DNA from: JACVRW01 sp963734025
GTDB taxonomy: Bacteria; Actinomycetota; Thermoleophilia; Solirubrobacterales; Thermoleophilaceae
DNA: 64,000 nucleotides
Direction: 5' to 3'
Assembly (NCBI GenBank): GCA_963734025.1
Contig: CAVTFR010000011.1
Location: 248,001-312,000 of the forward strand
Shown here piece by piece: positions 22,270-30,586 of this stretch. The translations under genes and the position numbers were made by a program. Within the stretch, counting starts at the first letter, position 1, and each line of letters opens with the position of its first letter. A model generated the notes under the pieces. That model did no database searches, was not told the DNA's origin, and saw only the letters and a list, made by a program, of their open reading frames with translations.

Positions 22270-23037
22270 ATGAGCGTCCTGCGGAATCTCGAGGCGAAGC
22301 TCGGCGGGCTCGTCGAGGGCGCGTTCGGGCGCGCGTTCAAGACGAGCGTCCAGCCGGTGGAGCTGGCGCACAAGCTCGCCAAGGAGATGGAGGACAACCA
22401 GATGGTCTCCGTCTCGCGCGTCTACGTCCCGAACCACTATCGCGTCTTCCTCTCGCCGGAGGACCGCGAGCAGTTCTCGAGCTACGAGCCGGCGCTCCGC
22501 AAGGAGCTGTCCGACTACCTGCTCGAGCATGCCCGCCAGGAGTCGCTCGCGCTCACCAGCCGCCCGCAGATCGAGTTCCACACCGACGAGCGACTCGAGC
22601 TCGGCGAGTTCGGCATCCAGGCCCAGCTGCTCGCCCCGCCCGAGGAGGAGGCGGACGTCGCCGCGCCCGCGCCCGCGGCTCCGTCGGCCGGCGACTTCGG
22701 CCACACGATGGTCTACTCGCCCGACCGCGAGGCGCGTCCGCTCGAGGCGCCGATCGGCCGCCGCCAGGCCCTGCTCGTGACCGAGGGCCGCCGCCACGTG
22801 CTGAGCGGCGACCGCGTCGTGATCGGCCGCAGCCGCGAATGCGACGTGGTCGTCTCCGACCCGAACGTCTCGCGCCGGCACGCGGAGCTGCGCCGCGACG
22901 AGAACGCCTGGCACGCCATCGACCTCGGCTCCACCAACGGCGTCAAGGTCAACGGCAGCCGCATCGAGCAGGTGGCGCTGCGCGACGGTGACCGCATCAC
23001 CATCGGCGTGACCGACCTGACGTTCGAGCTCGAGTAG
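22270..23037 (+). CDS. fhaA: FhaA-like protein (DUF3662-FHA)
   Basis: A 255-residue cytoplasmic adaptor. The N-terminal DUF3662 domain is recognisable from SVLRNLEAKLGGLVEGAFGR and RVYVPNHYRVFLSPEDREQF. A Pro/Ala linker leads to a C-terminal FHA domain with VIGRSRECDVVVSDPNVSRR, HAELR and STNGVKVNG, which binds phosphothreonine. In mycobacteria FhaA links PknB signalling to cell-wall synthesis. It starts a tight run fhaA-fhaB-pstP-ftsW-pbpA-pknB. Confidence 0.92.
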   Translation: MSVLRNLEAKLGGLVEGAFGRAFKTSVQPVELAHKLAKEMEDNQMVSVSRVYVPNHYRVFLSPEDREQFSSYEPALRKELSDYLLEHARQESLALTSRPQIEFHTDERLELGEFGIQAQLLAPPEEEADVAAPAPAAPSAGDFGHTMVYSPDREARPLEAPIGRRQALLVTEGRRHVLSGDRVVIGRSRECDVVVSDPNVSRRHAELRRDENAWHAIDLGSTNGVKVNGSRIEQVALRDGDRITIGVTDLTFELE

Positions 23038-23049
23038 GGGACCGCACCG

Positions 23050-23529
23050 GTGGACGAGCCGCTCGCCGTCGCGCTCAAGTTCGGCTTTCTTCTCGTGCTC
23101 TACCTGTTCCTGCTCTGGGTGGTGCGCAGCGCCATGCGTGACCTCTCGCGCTACGAGCGCGCTCCCGCCGCGGAGCCGGTCGAGCCCCCCCGCCGCCGCC
23201 GGGAGGCCGGTGCGCTGCCGAATCTGCGCGCGGGCGTGTCGCCGCACCTGACGGTCGTGGCGGCCATGGGGCACCAGCCCGGCACGACCTTCGACGTTGG
23301 GGAGGGAGCGACGATGGGGCGCTCCGACGGCGCCGCGATCCGGGTCGACGACCCGTTCGCGTCGTCCGCCCACGCGCGCATCTTTCCCCAAGGGGAGTAC
23401 ATGTACCTCGAGGACATGGGCTCCACCAACGGGACCTATCTCAACGGGCGCCAGGTCAAGGCCACGGAACGGCTCAAGATGGCGGACCTGATCCGTATCG
23501 GCGACAGCGAGTATCGCTACGAGGAGTAG
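23050..23529 (+). CDS. fhaB: FhaB/FipA-like membrane FHA protein
   Basis: A 159-residue protein with an N-terminal membrane helix (FGFLLVLYLFLLWVVRSAM), an Arg-rich linker and a C-terminal FHA domain (MGRSDGAAIRVDDPFASSAH; STNGTYLNGRQV). The phosphopeptide-binding Arg, Ser and STNG residues are present. The mycobacterial counterpart FipA is a PknA substrate that connects to FtsZ/FtsQ. The GTG start at 23050 is 12 bp after fhaA. Confidence 0.9.
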   Translation: MDEPLAVALKFGFLLVLYLFLLWVVRSAMRDLSRYERAPAAEPVEPPRRRREAGALPNLRAGVSPHLTVVAAMGHQPGTTFDVGEGATMGRSDGAAIRVDDPFASSAHARIFPQGEYMYLEDMGSTNGTYLNGRQVKATERLKMADLIRIGDSEYRYEE

Positions 23530-23533
23530 GCAC

Positions 23534-24778
23534 GTGGCCCTCGGCATCGTCGAGCAGGTGGGGCGCACGGACGTGGGCCGACAGCGCAGCGCGAACGAGG
23601 ACTCGCTCGTGCTGCGGCCGCCGTTCTTCGCGGTCGCCGACGGCATGGGCGGCGCGCGCGCCGGAGAGGTCGCCTCGGCGATCGCGGCCGAGGCCTTCGA
23701 GGGTGCAAGCATCGCCGGCGAGGCCGCCGAGGCGCAGCTCGCGACCATCCTGCGTGAGGCGAACCGGCGCATCTACGACCTCGCGGTGACGGACGAGTCG
23801 CGCCGCGGAATGGGCACCACGCTCACCGCCGCCAAGGTCCACGACGGGGAGGTCAGCCTCGGCCACGTCGGCGACAGCCGTGCCTACCGGATGCGCGACG
23901 GCGAGCTCGAGCAGATCACCCGCGACCACTCGCTGGTCGCGGAGCTCGAGCGCACCGGCCAGATCACGCCGGAGGCAGCGGAGCACCACCCGCAGCGCTC
24001 GATCATCACCCGCGCGCTCGGGCCCGAGCCGGACGTGGAGGTCGACACCTACACGCTGAGCGCGCGCGACGGCGACCTCTTCCTGCTCTGCTCGGACGGG
24101 CTTACATCGATGATCTCGGACGACGAGGTGGCCGCGATCCTGCGCACATCCGAGTCGCTCGACGCCGCGGCCGACGCGCTCATACAGGCGGCCAACCAAA
24201 GCGGTGGCAAGGACAACATCACCGTGGTCCTGTTCCGGCTGGGCGAGGTCGGTGACCGCGTCGGCGCGGAGCCGACCACCGTCGCCGGGCCGTTGCCGGC
24301 CGAGGACGAGACGATCGCCGGCCAGCTCAGCGCCGACGAGGTTCGCGCAGCCGCCGTCGAGGCGCCCCCAGAGCCGCCGTCGGCGTCGATCGAGCCCGTG
24401 CCGCCGCCCGCCTCGCCGGCACCCAGGCCCGCCCGCCGCAGGCGCCGCCGCGGCGGCATCGTGCTCAAGGGCCTGCTCGGCGTCGCGCTGATCGCGGCGG
24501 CGCTCACCGGCCTCTACGCGCTCAGCCGCCAGGTCTACTTCGTCGGCACGAACGACGGCGGGCTCGTGACCGTGTACCGCGGCGTGCCGTACGAGCTTCC
24601 GTTCGGGATCGAGCTGTACGAGGAGGAGTACGCGAGCGGCATGCCTGCGCGGGCGATCCCGAGCGGCCGCCGCGAGCGCGTGCTCGATCACGAATGGCGC
24701 AGCCGCGACGACGCGGTCGACCTGGTGCGCGCGCTCGAGCGCGGCCAGCTAGAGGCCGGAGGGACGGCGGCGAACTGA
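23534..24778 (+). CDS. pstP: PP2C-type Ser/Thr phosphatase with extracytoplasmic tail (PstP-like)
   Basis: Reverses Ser/Thr phosphorylation; 414 residues. The catalytic domain (1-240) has RQRSANEDSLVL, VADGMGGARAGEVAS, GTTLTAAKV, GHVGDSRAYRM, CSDGLTSMI and GGKDNITVVLF, with the metal-binding aspartates. A Pro/Ala-rich juxtamembrane segment, one helix (GLLGVALIAAALTGLYAL) and an external domain of about 80 residues follow, as in mycobacterial PstP. The stop overlaps the ftsW start (TGATG). Confidence 0.93.
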   Translation: MALGIVEQVGRTDVGRQRSANEDSLVLRPPFFAVADGMGGARAGEVASAIAAEAFEGASIAGEAAEAQLATILREANRRIYDLAVTDESRRGMGTTLTAAKVHDGEVSLGHVGDSRAYRMRDGELEQITRDHSLVAELERTGQITPEAAEHHPQRSIITRALGPEPDVEVDTYTLSARDGDLFLLCSDGLTSMISDDEVAAILRTSESLDAAADALIQAANQSGGKDNITVVLFRLGEVGDRVGAEPTTVAGPLPAEDETIAGQLSADEVRAAAVEAPPEPPSASIEPVPPPASPAPRPARRRRRRGGIVLKGLLGVALIAAALTGLYALSRQVYFVGTNDGGLVTVYRGVPYELPFGIELYEEEYASGMPARAIPSGRRERVLDHEWRSRDDAVDLVRALERGQLEAGGTAAN

Positions 24779-26256
24779 TGTCGGCGCGGACGCGCGAGCT
24801 ATTCGGGCTGATCCCGGTGTCGCTGCTCGTGGTTGCCGGCTTCGCGGCGGTGCTGGCCACGCGCACCGAGGACATCCAGGACGCCACGCTCACCTACGGC
24901 GCCGTCTTCCTCGGCCTCTGCGTCGTGGCACACCTGTTCATCCGCGCGCGCCTGCCGGACGCCGATCCGTACCTGTTCCCGCTCGCGGCCCTGCTGGCGG
25001 CGATCGGGCTCGTCCTGATCTACCGGATCGACCCCGAGCTCGCACGCGAGCAGGCGCAGTGGTTCGTGGTCGGGCTCGTCTTCTTCTGCGCCACGATCCT
25101 GGCGATCCGCGACCATCACGTGCTGGAGCGCTACCGCTACCTGATCGCGGCCGGCAGTATCGTCCTGCTGCTGCTGCCGCGCCTGCCGGGCATCGGCGCG
25201 CAGGTCAACGGCGCCTTCCTCGCGATCGAGCTCGGCCCGATCAAGTTCCAGCCGGCCGAGTTCGCCAAGCTCGGAATCATCATCTTCCTCGCGAGCTACC
25301 TGCGCGAGACCGGCGACATCCTCGTACGCCCGCGCTTGCGTCCGCTGCCCTTCCAGAGGCAGCTGCTCCTCTACGGGCTGCCGGCCGTCCTCGCGCTGAT
25401 CGCGATCCTCGTGCTCGACCTCGGCCCTGCCGGCTCGGTGCTGCTGATCGTCTTCGTGGCCTCGCTCGTGGCCGTGCTGCGCGAGCGGCCGTCGCCCAAG
25501 CACTTCGGCCCGCTGCTGCTCGTCTGGGGTCTCGCGATGCTGATGCTGATCTTCATTCGCGACCTCGGCAGCTCGCTGATGTTCTTCGGCGGCTTCCTCG
25601 CCCTCCTCTACGTCGCGACCGGCCGGCTCTCGCTCGTGGGTATCGGCGTGACGATGTTCTTCGGCGGCGCCTTCTTCTTCGCCGAGCGGGTCTCGCACGT
25701 GCGCGACCGCTTCGACATCTGGCTCGACACCTTCTCGACCGAGCGGGTGCTCTGCCCGAGCACCGGCGAGATGAGCGAGTTCGTCAACTGCCAGGGCTAC
25801 CAGGTGGCCCAATCGCTGTTCGCCCAGGCGGACGGAGGGTTGTTCGGCGAGGGCTTCGGGCGCTCGCTGATCGAGGCGCCCGGCGGCAACATCCTGATCC
25901 CGGCGCCGCACACGGACCTCATCTACTCGGTGCTCGTGAACGAGGCGGGCCTGTTCGGCGCGGCCGGCCTCGTGGGCGCTTACCTGCTGCTCGTCTATCG
26001 CGGCTTCAAGATCTCGATGCTGGCGGCGGACGGCTTCTCGAAGCTCCTGGCGGTCGGCCTCACGAGCGTGCTGGCGCTGCAGGTGTTCGTGATCGTCGGC
26101 GGCGTCACGCGCGTGATCCCGCTTACGGGCGTCACGCTCCCGCTCGTCTCCTACGGCGGCAGCTCGCTGCTCGCGAACATGGTGCTGCTTGCGCTGCTCC
26201 TGATCGTGTCGGACAGCGCCCGGCGTGAGCGAATACGGAGGGGCGGGCTCGTATGA
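24778..26256 (+). CDS. ftsW: FtsW/RodA/SpoVE-family peptidoglycan polymerase
   Basis: A SEDS-family glycosyltransferase, 492 residues, about 10-12 membrane helices, with GIGAQVNGAFLAIELGPIKF, FQPAEFAKLGIIIFLASYL and the C-terminal TGVTLPLVSYGGSSLLANM blocks. It polymerises lipid II together with a class B PBP, and the following gene is exactly that. Division (FtsW) versus elongation (RodA) cannot be settled from this alone, but in this cluster of actinobacteria the gene is usually called rodA. The start ATG overlaps the pstP stop. Confidence 0.93.
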   Translation: MSARTRELFGLIPVSLLVVAGFAAVLATRTEDIQDATLTYGAVFLGLCVVAHLFIRARLPDADPYLFPLAALLAAIGLVLIYRIDPELAREQAQWFVVGLVFFCATILAIRDHHVLERYRYLIAAGSIVLLLLPRLPGIGAQVNGAFLAIELGPIKFQPAEFAKLGIIIFLASYLRETGDILVRPRLRPLPFQRQLLLYGLPAVLALIAILVLDLGPAGSVLLIVFVASLVAVLRERPSPKHFGPLLLVWGLAMLMLIFIRDLGSSLMFFGGFLALLYVATGRLSLVGIGVTMFFGGAFFFAERVSHVRDRFDIWLDTFSTERVLCPSTGEMSEFVNCQGYQVAQSLFAQADGGLFGEGFGRSLIEAPGGNILIPAPHTDLIYSVLVNEAGLFGAAGLVGAYLLLVYRGFKISMLAADGFSKLLAVGLTSVLALQVFVIVGGVTRVIPLTGVTLPLVSYGGSSLLANMVLLALLLIVSDSARRERIRRGGLV

Positions 26257-27701
26257 ACCGCCAGATCGCGCAGCTGTTCGGGCTCTTCGTGCTCCTGTTC
26301 GCGGTGCTCGTCGCGTTCACCTCGTACTGGAGCGTGCTCGATGCGGAGGGGCTCGAGGACAACCCGAGCAACCGCCGGGCGCTGATCCGCGAGCAGAAGG
26401 TCCCGCGCGGGCTGATCCTCGCCGATGACGGGCGCACCGTGCTGGCGCGGAGCGTCCCGCGCGGGCGCGGCGAGGACCGGATCTTCACGCGCACCTATCC
26501 GACCCGCGGGCTGTTCTCTCACCCGGTGGGCTACTCGTTCATCCGCAACGGCAGGATCAGCCTCGAGCAGTCGCGCAACGAGGCCCTGGCGGGCGAGGAG
26601 GACGAGTTCGAGTCGATCTTCACCGGCCTCGAGGGCCGCGAGCGCGAGGGGCTCGATGTGGTCACCAACCTGAGTGTCCCCGGCACGCAGGCGGCCGTCG
26701 CGGCGCTCGGCGGGCGCAAGGGGGCGGTGGTGGCAATCGAGCCGCAGACCGGGAAGGTCCGCGTGATGGTGTCGATTCCCGAGTACGACGCCAATCTGAT
26801 CCCGAGCGAGTTCGGCCGGCTCAACACAGACCCCGACAAGCCGATCCTGAACCGCACGACACAGGAGCTGTATCCGCCCGGCTCGACCTTCAAGGTGGTG
26901 ACCGCGACAGCGGCGCTCGACAGCGGCAAGGTCAGCCCGGACTCGGTGATCGACGGCTCCTCGCCGAAGGAGATCTCCGGCGTCCCGCTCGCGAACGCGG
27001 GTGGGACGAGCTTCGGGCCGATCTCGTTCACCGACGCGCTCACCAACTCGGTCAACACCGTGTTTGCGCAGGTCGGGGAGAGCATCGGCAGCGGCACGCT
27101 CGTCGAGTACATGAAGCGCTATGGCTTCTACTCGGACCCGCCGCTCGACTACCCGGACAACCAGATGATCCCGAGCGGGATCATCAACGGCGACGGTGAG
27201 TACGTCGAGGACGGCTTCGACGTCGGCCGCGTCGCGATCGGCCAGGGCGGGCTCGAGGGTGAGATCCGCGCCGCGCCGCTGCAGATGGCCCAGGTCGCGG
27301 CGGCGGTGGCGAACGGCGGCCGGCTGATGAAGCCGAGCCTCACCGACCGGATCGTGCGCAAGGACGGGCGCGTGGCGGAGCGAATCCAGCCCGACCTGCA
27401 GTCAACCGTCATGAAGCCGGAGACCGCCGAGGAGCTCACGGCGATGATGAGCCGCGTCGTCGAGGAGGGCACCGGCACGGCGGCCGCGCTCGCCGGCATC
27501 ACCGTCGCGGGCAAGACGGGTACCGCCGAGGTGGGCGCGAACCGCGAGTTCACGCAGCCCTGGTTCATCGCGTTCGCGCCCGTGGATGACCCCCAGATGG
27601 CGATCGCGGTGACGGTGGAGCGCACCACCGGCCAGGGCGGCACGGTCGCCGCGCCGATCGCCAGGCAGGTGCTGGAGACCATGCTCGGAGACGGCGGATG
27701 A
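26253..27701 (+). CDS. pbpA: Class B penicillin-binding protein (PbpA-like transpeptidase)
   Basis: A cell-wall D,D-transpeptidase of 482 residues with an N-terminal membrane anchor (LFGLFVLLFAVLVAFTSYW). The catalytic motifs are in order: SxxK in PPGSTFKVVTA, SxN in LTNSVNTVF, KTG in VAGKTGTAEVG. Length is typical of actinobacterial PbpA. It is the partner of the upstream SEDS polymerase (ATGA overlap) and lies upstream of pknB. Confidence 0.94.
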   Translation: MNRQIAQLFGLFVLLFAVLVAFTSYWSVLDAEGLEDNPSNRRALIREQKVPRGLILADDGRTVLARSVPRGRGEDRIFTRTYPTRGLFSHPVGYSFIRNGRISLEQSRNEALAGEEDEFESIFTGLEGREREGLDVVTNLSVPGTQAAVAALGGRKGAVVAIEPQTGKVRVMVSIPEYDANLIPSEFGRLNTDPDKPILNRTTQELYPPGSTFKVVTATAALDSGKVSPDSVIDGSSPKEISGVPLANAGGTSFGPISFTDALTNSVNTVFAQVGESIGSGTLVEYMKRYGFYSDPPLDYPDNQMIPSGIINGDGEYVEDGFDVGRVAIGQGGLEGEIRAAPLQMAQVAAAVANGGRLMKPSLTDRIVRKDGRVAERIQPDLQSTVMKPETAEELTAMMSRVVEEGTGTAAALAGITVAGKTGTAEVGANREFTQPWFIAFAPVDDPQMAIAVTVERTTGQGGTVAAPIARQVLETMLGDGG

Positions 27702-28900
27702 CCGAGGTCGCCACCGGCGCGCTCGTCGACGGCCGCTACCGCATCCTGCGCCGTATCGGCTCCGGCGGCATGGCGGACGTGTACGCCGCGGAGGACACGC
27801 ACCTCGGCCGCGAGGTGGCGCTGAAGGTGCTGCACCGGCGCTTCGCCCAGGACCAGGAGTTCGTCGAGCGCTTCCGCCGCGAGGCCAAGGCCGCGGCCGG
27901 GCTCTCGCACCCGAACGTCGTCGGCGTGTTCGACCGCGGCGAGCACGAGGGCACCTACTACATCGCGATGGAGTGCCTCACCGGACGGACGCTCAAGGAG
28001 ATCGTCGCGAGCGAGGCGCCACTGTCCCAGCAGCGCGTCGTCGAGCTGGGCGTGCAGATCCTGCACGCGGCCGGCTTCGCCCACCGCCACGGCGTGATCC
28101 ACCGCGACTTCAAGCCCCACAACGTCATCGTCGACGAGCGCGGCCACGCCAAGGTCACCGACTTCGGGATCGCGCGCGCCGGCGCCTCGGAGATGACCGA
28201 GACCGGCTCGATCATGGGAACGGCGCACTACCTCTCCCCCGAGCAGGCCCAGGGCCACGCGGTCACCGCCGCCTCCGACCTCTACTCGATCGGCGTGATG
28301 CTCTACGAGCTGCTCACCGGGCAGCTCCCGTTCCAGGGCGAGAGCGCGGTCGCCATCGCGCTCAAGCACCTCTCCGAGCAGCCGGCGCCGATCTCGCAGC
28401 TGCGCCCCGACGTGCACCCGGCGCTCGAGGCCGTGGTGATGGCCGCGCTCGCGAAGGATCCGGCGCAGCGCTGGCAGACGGCGGACGACTTCGCCGAGGG
28501 CCTCGAGGCCGCGCGGGCCCAGATCGACGCCGGCGCCAACGGTGGCCAGTCGACTGCCGCCTTCGCGCCGATCCCGCTGCCGGCCGCGGCCGGCCCGGCC
28601 GGCGCAGACGGCGCAGCCGCCCCCGCTGGCGCCGGTGTCGGCGCCGGAGGAGGAGCGCAGGCGGCGCTGGCCCTGGTTCACGATCGGCCTGCTGGCGCTC
28701 GCGCTCGTCGGCTTCCTCGCTTGGCTGATCGCGAGCGGCGAGCTCGCGACCGAGAAGCAGGAGGTCCCGCGGGTGACGCAGCTGCAGCTCGTCGAGGCGC
28801 GCGCGAAGCTCGAGCGAGCGGGCTTCGAGGTCGAGCAGACACGTGTGCGCAGCGCGCAGCCCTTCGACCAGGTGCTCGACCAGGACCCGAACCCGGGTGA
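27698..28900 (+). CDS. pknB: PknB-like Ser/Thr kinase, catalytic part (frameshifted from PASTA part)
   Basis: Residues 1-280 are a clear Hanks kinase: IGSGGMADVY, VALKVL, HRDFKPHNVIV, DFGIARAG, and the TETGSIMGTAHYLSPEQ activation loop with the TxxGS pattern. After about 28600 this frame degenerates into Arg/Ala-rich noise to its stop at 28900, whereas the membrane helix and PASTA repeats continue in the +1 frame (28542-29603). One indel in the Gly/Ala/Pro linker between about 28575 and 28640 would restore a single PknB of about 635 residues. The true kinase end is therefore near 28600. Confidence is high for the kinase, lower for the frame being real. Confidence 0.9.
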   Translation: MTEVATGALVDGRYRILRRIGSGGMADVYAAEDTHLGREVALKVLHRRFAQDQEFVERFRREAKAAAGLSHPNVVGVFDRGEHEGTYYIAMECLTGRTLKEIVASEAPLSQQRVVELGVQILHAAGFAHRHGVIHRDFKPHNVIVDERGHAKVTDFGIARAGASEMTETGSIMGTAHYLSPEQAQGHAVTAASDLYSIGVMLYELLTGQLPFQGESAVAIALKHLSEQPAPISQLRPDVHPALEAVVMAALAKDPAQRWQTADDFAEGLEAARAQIDAGANGGQSTAAFAPIPLPAAAGPAGADGAAAPAGAGVGAGGGAQAALALVHDRPAGARARRLPRLADRERRARDREAGGPAGDAAAARRGAREARASGLRGRADTCAQRAALRPGARPGPEPG

Positions 28901-29603
28901 GGAGGCCGAGCCGGGCTCGACCGTGACACTCGAGGTGTCCGACGGGCCGGGCGACGTGCTCGTCCCGGCGGTCGCGAACCTGCCACAGGCGCAGGCGATC
29001 AAGGAGCTCGAGGACGCCGGGTTGAAGGTCACTCGCGACGTCGAGTTCTCGGACGAGGTGCGGAAGGGGCTCGCCATCCGGACCGTGCCGCGCGAGGGCG
29101 AGGAGGTGACCGTCGGGACGCGCGTGCGCCTGCTCGTGAGTCAGGGGCCGGAGCTGGCGACGGTTCCTGACGTGGTCGGCCTGTCGCGCTCGTCGGCCGA
29201 CTCGCGCCTGCGCGGCGAGGGGCTCGGGGTGGGAGTGCAGGAGCGGGAGTCCGAGGAGCCCGAGGGGACGGTGATCGCCCAGGACCCGGCCGGGGGCAGC
29301 TCGGTCGAGCAGGGCGCGACCGTGACGATCACGGTGTCCACCGGCATCCCGCAGGCGAGCGTCCCGAACGTGGTCGGGCTGGGGGCTGCCGACGCCGCCA
29401 CCCAGCTCGGCAACGCCGGCCTCGTGCCGGTGCAGCGCGAGCAGACCGTGACCGATCCGAGCGACGACGGCGTCGTCGTCGACCAGCGGCCGGGGGCGGG
29501 AACCGAGCTCGACGAGGGCTCCGAGGTCGTGATCATCATCGGCGTGCTCGAGGAGACCGACACGCTGGAGAACGCGGAGCCGCAGGAGCCGCAGGAGCCG
29601 TGA
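28542..29603 (+). CDS. PASTA-repeat membrane segment of PknB (different frame)
   Basis: From about 28620 this frame reads EEERRRRWPWFTIGLLALAL (start of a membrane helix), then four PASTA repeats of about 65 residues (EVPRVTQLQLVEARAKLERA; VLVPAVANLPQAQAIKEL; ATVPDVVGLSRSSADSRL; ASVPNVVGLGAADAATQL). It ends in an acidic tail. PASTA modules bind muropeptides and fragments near lipid II, controlling PknB. A GTG at 28542 could start a separate protein, but the natural reading is as the second half of pknB. Confidence 0.85.
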   Translation: MASRLPPSRRSRCRPRPARPAQTAQPPPLAPVSAPEEERRRRWPWFTIGLLALALVGFLAWLIASGELATEKQEVPRVTQLQLVEARAKLERAGFEVEQTRVRSAQPFDQVLDQDPNPGEEAEPGSTVTLEVSDGPGDVLVPAVANLPQAQAIKELEDAGLKVTRDVEFSDEVRKGLAIRTVPREGEEVTVGTRVRLLVSQGPELATVPDVVGLSRSSADSRLRGEGLGVGVQERESEEPEGTVIAQDPAGGSSVEQGATVTITVSTGIPQASVPNVVGLGAADAATQLGNAGLVPVQREQTVTDPSDDGVVVDQRPGAGTELDEGSEVVIIIGVLEETDTLENAEPQEPQEP

Positions 29604-29613
29604 GGGTGACGCC

Positions 29614-30567
29614 GTGAAGGTCGCCGTCCTGTCGGGCGGCCGCTCGAGCGAGCACGACGTCTCCCTGGCGTCGGGCGCCGCCGTGCGCGAGGGCCTGGTC
29701 GCGGGCTCCCACGAGGTGCTCGACGTGCGCCTCTCGCGCGCGGGACGCTGGCTCCACGAGGACGAGCCGCTCGCGCTCGAGCCGGGCGCCGGCCTGCTCG
29801 GCGCCGAGGCGGTGTTCCCCGTCCTGCACGGCCCATTCGGCGAGGACGGCACGGTGCAGGGCCTGCTCGAGCTGCTCGACGTGCCCTATGTCGGCGCGGG
29901 CGTGACGGCCTCGGCGGTGTCGATGGACAAGGCGCTCTTCAAGGACCTGATGGCCGCCCACGGCATCCCGCAGGTCGATTACGTGGCCGTGCGCGAGGGG
30001 GCGCCGGTGGCGCTCACGCCGCCCGCCTTCGTCAAGCCGGCGCGGCTCGGCTCGTCGGTCGGAATCGGCAAGGCCTGGTCCGAGGGCGACCTCGACGCGG
30101 CGCTCGCGCAGGCCTTCGAGCACGACCCCGTCGCGCTCGTCGAGCGCTTCTGCGAAGGGCTCGAGGTCGAGTGCTCGGTCCTCGGCCACCGCGACCCGGT
30201 CGCCTCCCAGCCGGGTGAGATCGTGCTGGTGAACGCCGACTGGTACGACTACGAGGCGAAGTACGAGCCGGGTGGGATGGAGCTGGTGATCCCGGCACGC
30301 ATCCCGGACCCGCAGCTCGAGGAGGTCCGCCGGCTGGCCGTCGAGGTCTTCGAGCTCGTCGGCTGCTCGGGCATGGCGCGCGTCGACTTCTTCGTCGAGG
30401 ACGACACCGTGCTCGTCAACGAGCTGAACACGATTCCCGGCTTCACCTCCACGAGCGTCTACGCGAAGCTGTTCGAGGCGTCGGGGGTCCCGTACGTCGA
30501 GCTGCTCGACCGGCTCCTCGGGTTCGCGCTCGAGCGCCATGAGGAGGAGCGGCGGTATCGGTTCTAG
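29614..30567 (+). CDS. ddl: D-alanine--D-alanine ligase (second copy)
   Basis: A complete 317-residue ATP-grasp ligase: N-terminal VAVLSGGRSSEHDVSLASG, VFPVLHGPFGEDG, SMDKALFKDLMAAHGI, FVKPARLGSSVGIGKA, omega loop DYEAKYEPGGMELVIPA (the tyrosine favours D-Ala), and the metal-binding NELNTIPGFTSTSVYAK. It is shorter than E. coli DdlB-type averages. The GTG start lies 10 bp after the PASTA stop, so it is in the same transcript as pbpA-pknB, coupling precursor supply to wall synthesis. Confidence 0.95.
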   Translation: MKVAVLSGGRSSEHDVSLASGAAVREGLVAGSHEVLDVRLSRAGRWLHEDEPLALEPGAGLLGAEAVFPVLHGPFGEDGTVQGLLELLDVPYVGAGVTASAVSMDKALFKDLMAAHGIPQVDYVAVREGAPVALTPPAFVKPARLGSSVGIGKAWSEGDLDAALAQAFEHDPVALVERFCEGLEVECSVLGHRDPVASQPGEIVLVNADWYDYEAKYEPGGMELVIPARIPDPQLEEVRRLAVEVFELVGCSGMARVDFFVEDDTVLVNELNTIPGFTSTSVYAKLFEASGVPYVELLDRLLGFALERHEEERRYRF

Positions 30568-30586
30568 GCGCCGCGGCGCGGACCTT

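Noticed and set aside
27149..29077. A 642-codon antisense frame over pbpA/pknB
   Set aside because: Shadow of the kinase and PASTA genes.
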